DNA from: Candidatus Brockarchaeota archaeon
Lineage (GTDB): Archaea > Thermoproteota > EX4484-205 > DTQO01
Assembly (NCBI GenBank): GCA_017601265.1
Contig: JAFNJA010000068.1
Span: forward strand, 3,539 to 8,596
DNA: 5,058 bases
Reading direction: 5' to 3'
In this document: one piece after another, positions 4,293 to 5,058 of the stretch
Layout: the number at the start of each line of letters is the position of its first letter
How positions within the stretch are numbered: the stretch's first letter is position 1
Translations under genes and position numbers: made by a program
The notes under the pieces: generated by a model
What the model saw: the letters and a program-made list of their open reading frames with translations, nothing else
Database searches by the model: none
Told to the model about the DNA's origin: nothing

Positions 4293-5058
4293 ATGGGCGT
4301 GGGCCAAGGACTCTACGACTCGATCCTGAAGCAGCTCGAGATCACCGCCGGCATGCTCAAGCTCGATCCCGACTTGCACGAGATACTGAAGCAGCCCAAG
4401 AGGGCCCTGACCGTTTCGGTGCCGATCAGGATGGACGACGGTAGCGTGAAGGTCTTCACCGGCTACAGGGTCCAGCACAACGACGCCAGGGGACCTTACA
4501 AGGGGGGGCTGAGGTACCACCCGGACGTGACGCTCGACGAGGTCAAGGCTTTGGCGATGCTGATGAGCTGGAAGTGCGCGGTCGTCGACATACCTTACGG
4601 AGGGGCGAAGGGAGCGGTCGTCTGCAACCCGAAGGAGATGTCCACGGGCGAGCTGGAGCGCCTCACGAGGAGGTACACCTCCATGATAAGCGACATCATC
4701 GGGCCGTACAGGGACGTCCCCGCCCCAGACGTGTACACCTCGTCCCAAACGATGGCTTGGATGATGGACACTTACAGCCAGATGAAGGGTTACCTCGTGC
4801 CTGAGGTCGTGACCGGGAAGCCCTTGAGCGTAGGCGGCTCCGAGGGTAGGTCCGACGCCACTTCAAGGGGGGTCGTTTTCTGCGCGCTGCAGGCTCTGGA
4901 GAAGGTCGGGATAAAGCCGAAGGGCGCCACGGTCGCGATCCAGGGATGCGGGAACGTGGGGGGGAACGCCGCGATCCTCTTCGCCGAAAGGGGCCTCAAG
5001 GTCGTCGCTTTGAGCGACTCGAAAGGAGGCATAGCGTGCAGGAAGGGAATCGACGTGG
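4293..5058 (+). CDS. gdhA: Glutamate dehydrogenase, NAD(P)-dependent, N-terminal 255 codons (truncated by window edge)
   Basis: This enzyme interconverts glutamate with 2-oxoglutarate plus ammonium using NAD(H) or NADP(H), in the cytosol, typically as a hexamer. The family is about 410-450 aa, so roughly 60% is present. The glutamate-binding and catalytic domain is complete: GPYKGGLRYHP (67-77, K70), MSWKCAVVDIPYGGAKGAV (91-109, substrate Lys94, catalytic Lys106) and DVPAPDV (141-147, catalytic Asp146). The Rossmann domain begins at about 211 with the dinucleotide motif QGCGNVGG (217-224), where Cys219 replaces the usual Phe/Ala. Strand two ends at LSDSKGG (240-246). The acidic D242 could fit NAD, but coenzyme choice cannot be settled without the C-terminal part. 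The ATG is supported by the TATA spacing and by the normal GDH N-terminus. Its first four residues MGVG and 15 nt of start context match the M24 gene. With glnA about 3 kb away, this marks an ammonium-assimilation neighbourhood. Confidence 0.96.
   Translation, partial: MGVGQGLYDSILKQLEITAGMLKLDPDLHEILKQPKRALTVSVPIRMDDGSVKVFTGYRVQHNDARGPYKGGLRYHPDVTLDEVKALAMLMSWKCAVVDIPYGGAKGAVVCNPKEMSTGELERLTRRYTSMISDIIGPYRDVPAPDVYTSSQTMAWMMDTYSQMKGYLVPEVVTGKPLSVGGSEGRSDATSRGVVFCALQALEKVGIKPKGATVAIQGCGNVGGNAAILFAERGLKVVALSDSKGGIACRKGIDV

Overview
The window looks like chromosomal DNA from a GC-rich archaeon (by eye about 60% G+C), probably a thermophile of the TACK side. I cannot place it more finely. Reasons: each of the four genes has an A/T-only TATA-like box in a GC-rich background, centred about 34-38 nt upstream of the start codon. 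That is archaeal promoter geometry with very short or absent leaders. There is no bacterial -35/-10 pair. Arg codons are dominated by AGG, and ATA is common for Ile. The proteins are a type I-alpha-like glutamine synthetase and a hexameric-type glutamate dehydrogenase.

Layout: 1-78 holds no supportable gene. 79-1440 (minus) is glutamine synthetase, glnA, starting at GTG. 1441-1727 is a divergent promoter region. It contains an AT-rich glnA promoter with a perfect 12-bp palindrome and repeated CCAAA motifs, and a separate TATA box for the next gene. 1728-3107 (plus) is an M24 'pita-bread' (Xaa-Pro aminopeptidase/creatinase-like) protein in which most metal ligands appear to be lost. 3108-3194 is a short convergent spacer with a nested inverted repeat, likely a termination or mRNA-end structure. 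3195-4040 (minus) is a membrane-anchored metallo-beta-lactamase-fold hydrolase of the UlaG/COG2220 type with an intact metal site. 4041-4292 is a second divergent promoter region. 4293-5058 (plus) is the first 255 codons of glutamate dehydrogenase, running off the window.

How the genes may work together: GS (ATP-dependent, high-affinity ammonium capture) and GDH (reversible, NAD(P)-linked) are the two entry and exit points of ammonium into glutamate and glutamine, so this is a nitrogen-assimilation neighbourhood. The two genes between them are not known nitrogen genes. However, the M24 gene shares with gdh a 15-nt identical translation-start context and a TATATAGCG promoter core, which hints at common expression. 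No gene overlaps another and every gene appears to have its own promoter, so I see no classical operon.

Most worth following up: the degenerate active site of the M24 protein, the glnA promoter palindrome and repeats, and the promoter/start similarity between the M24 gene and gdh. I found no CRISPR array, mobile element or RNA gene.
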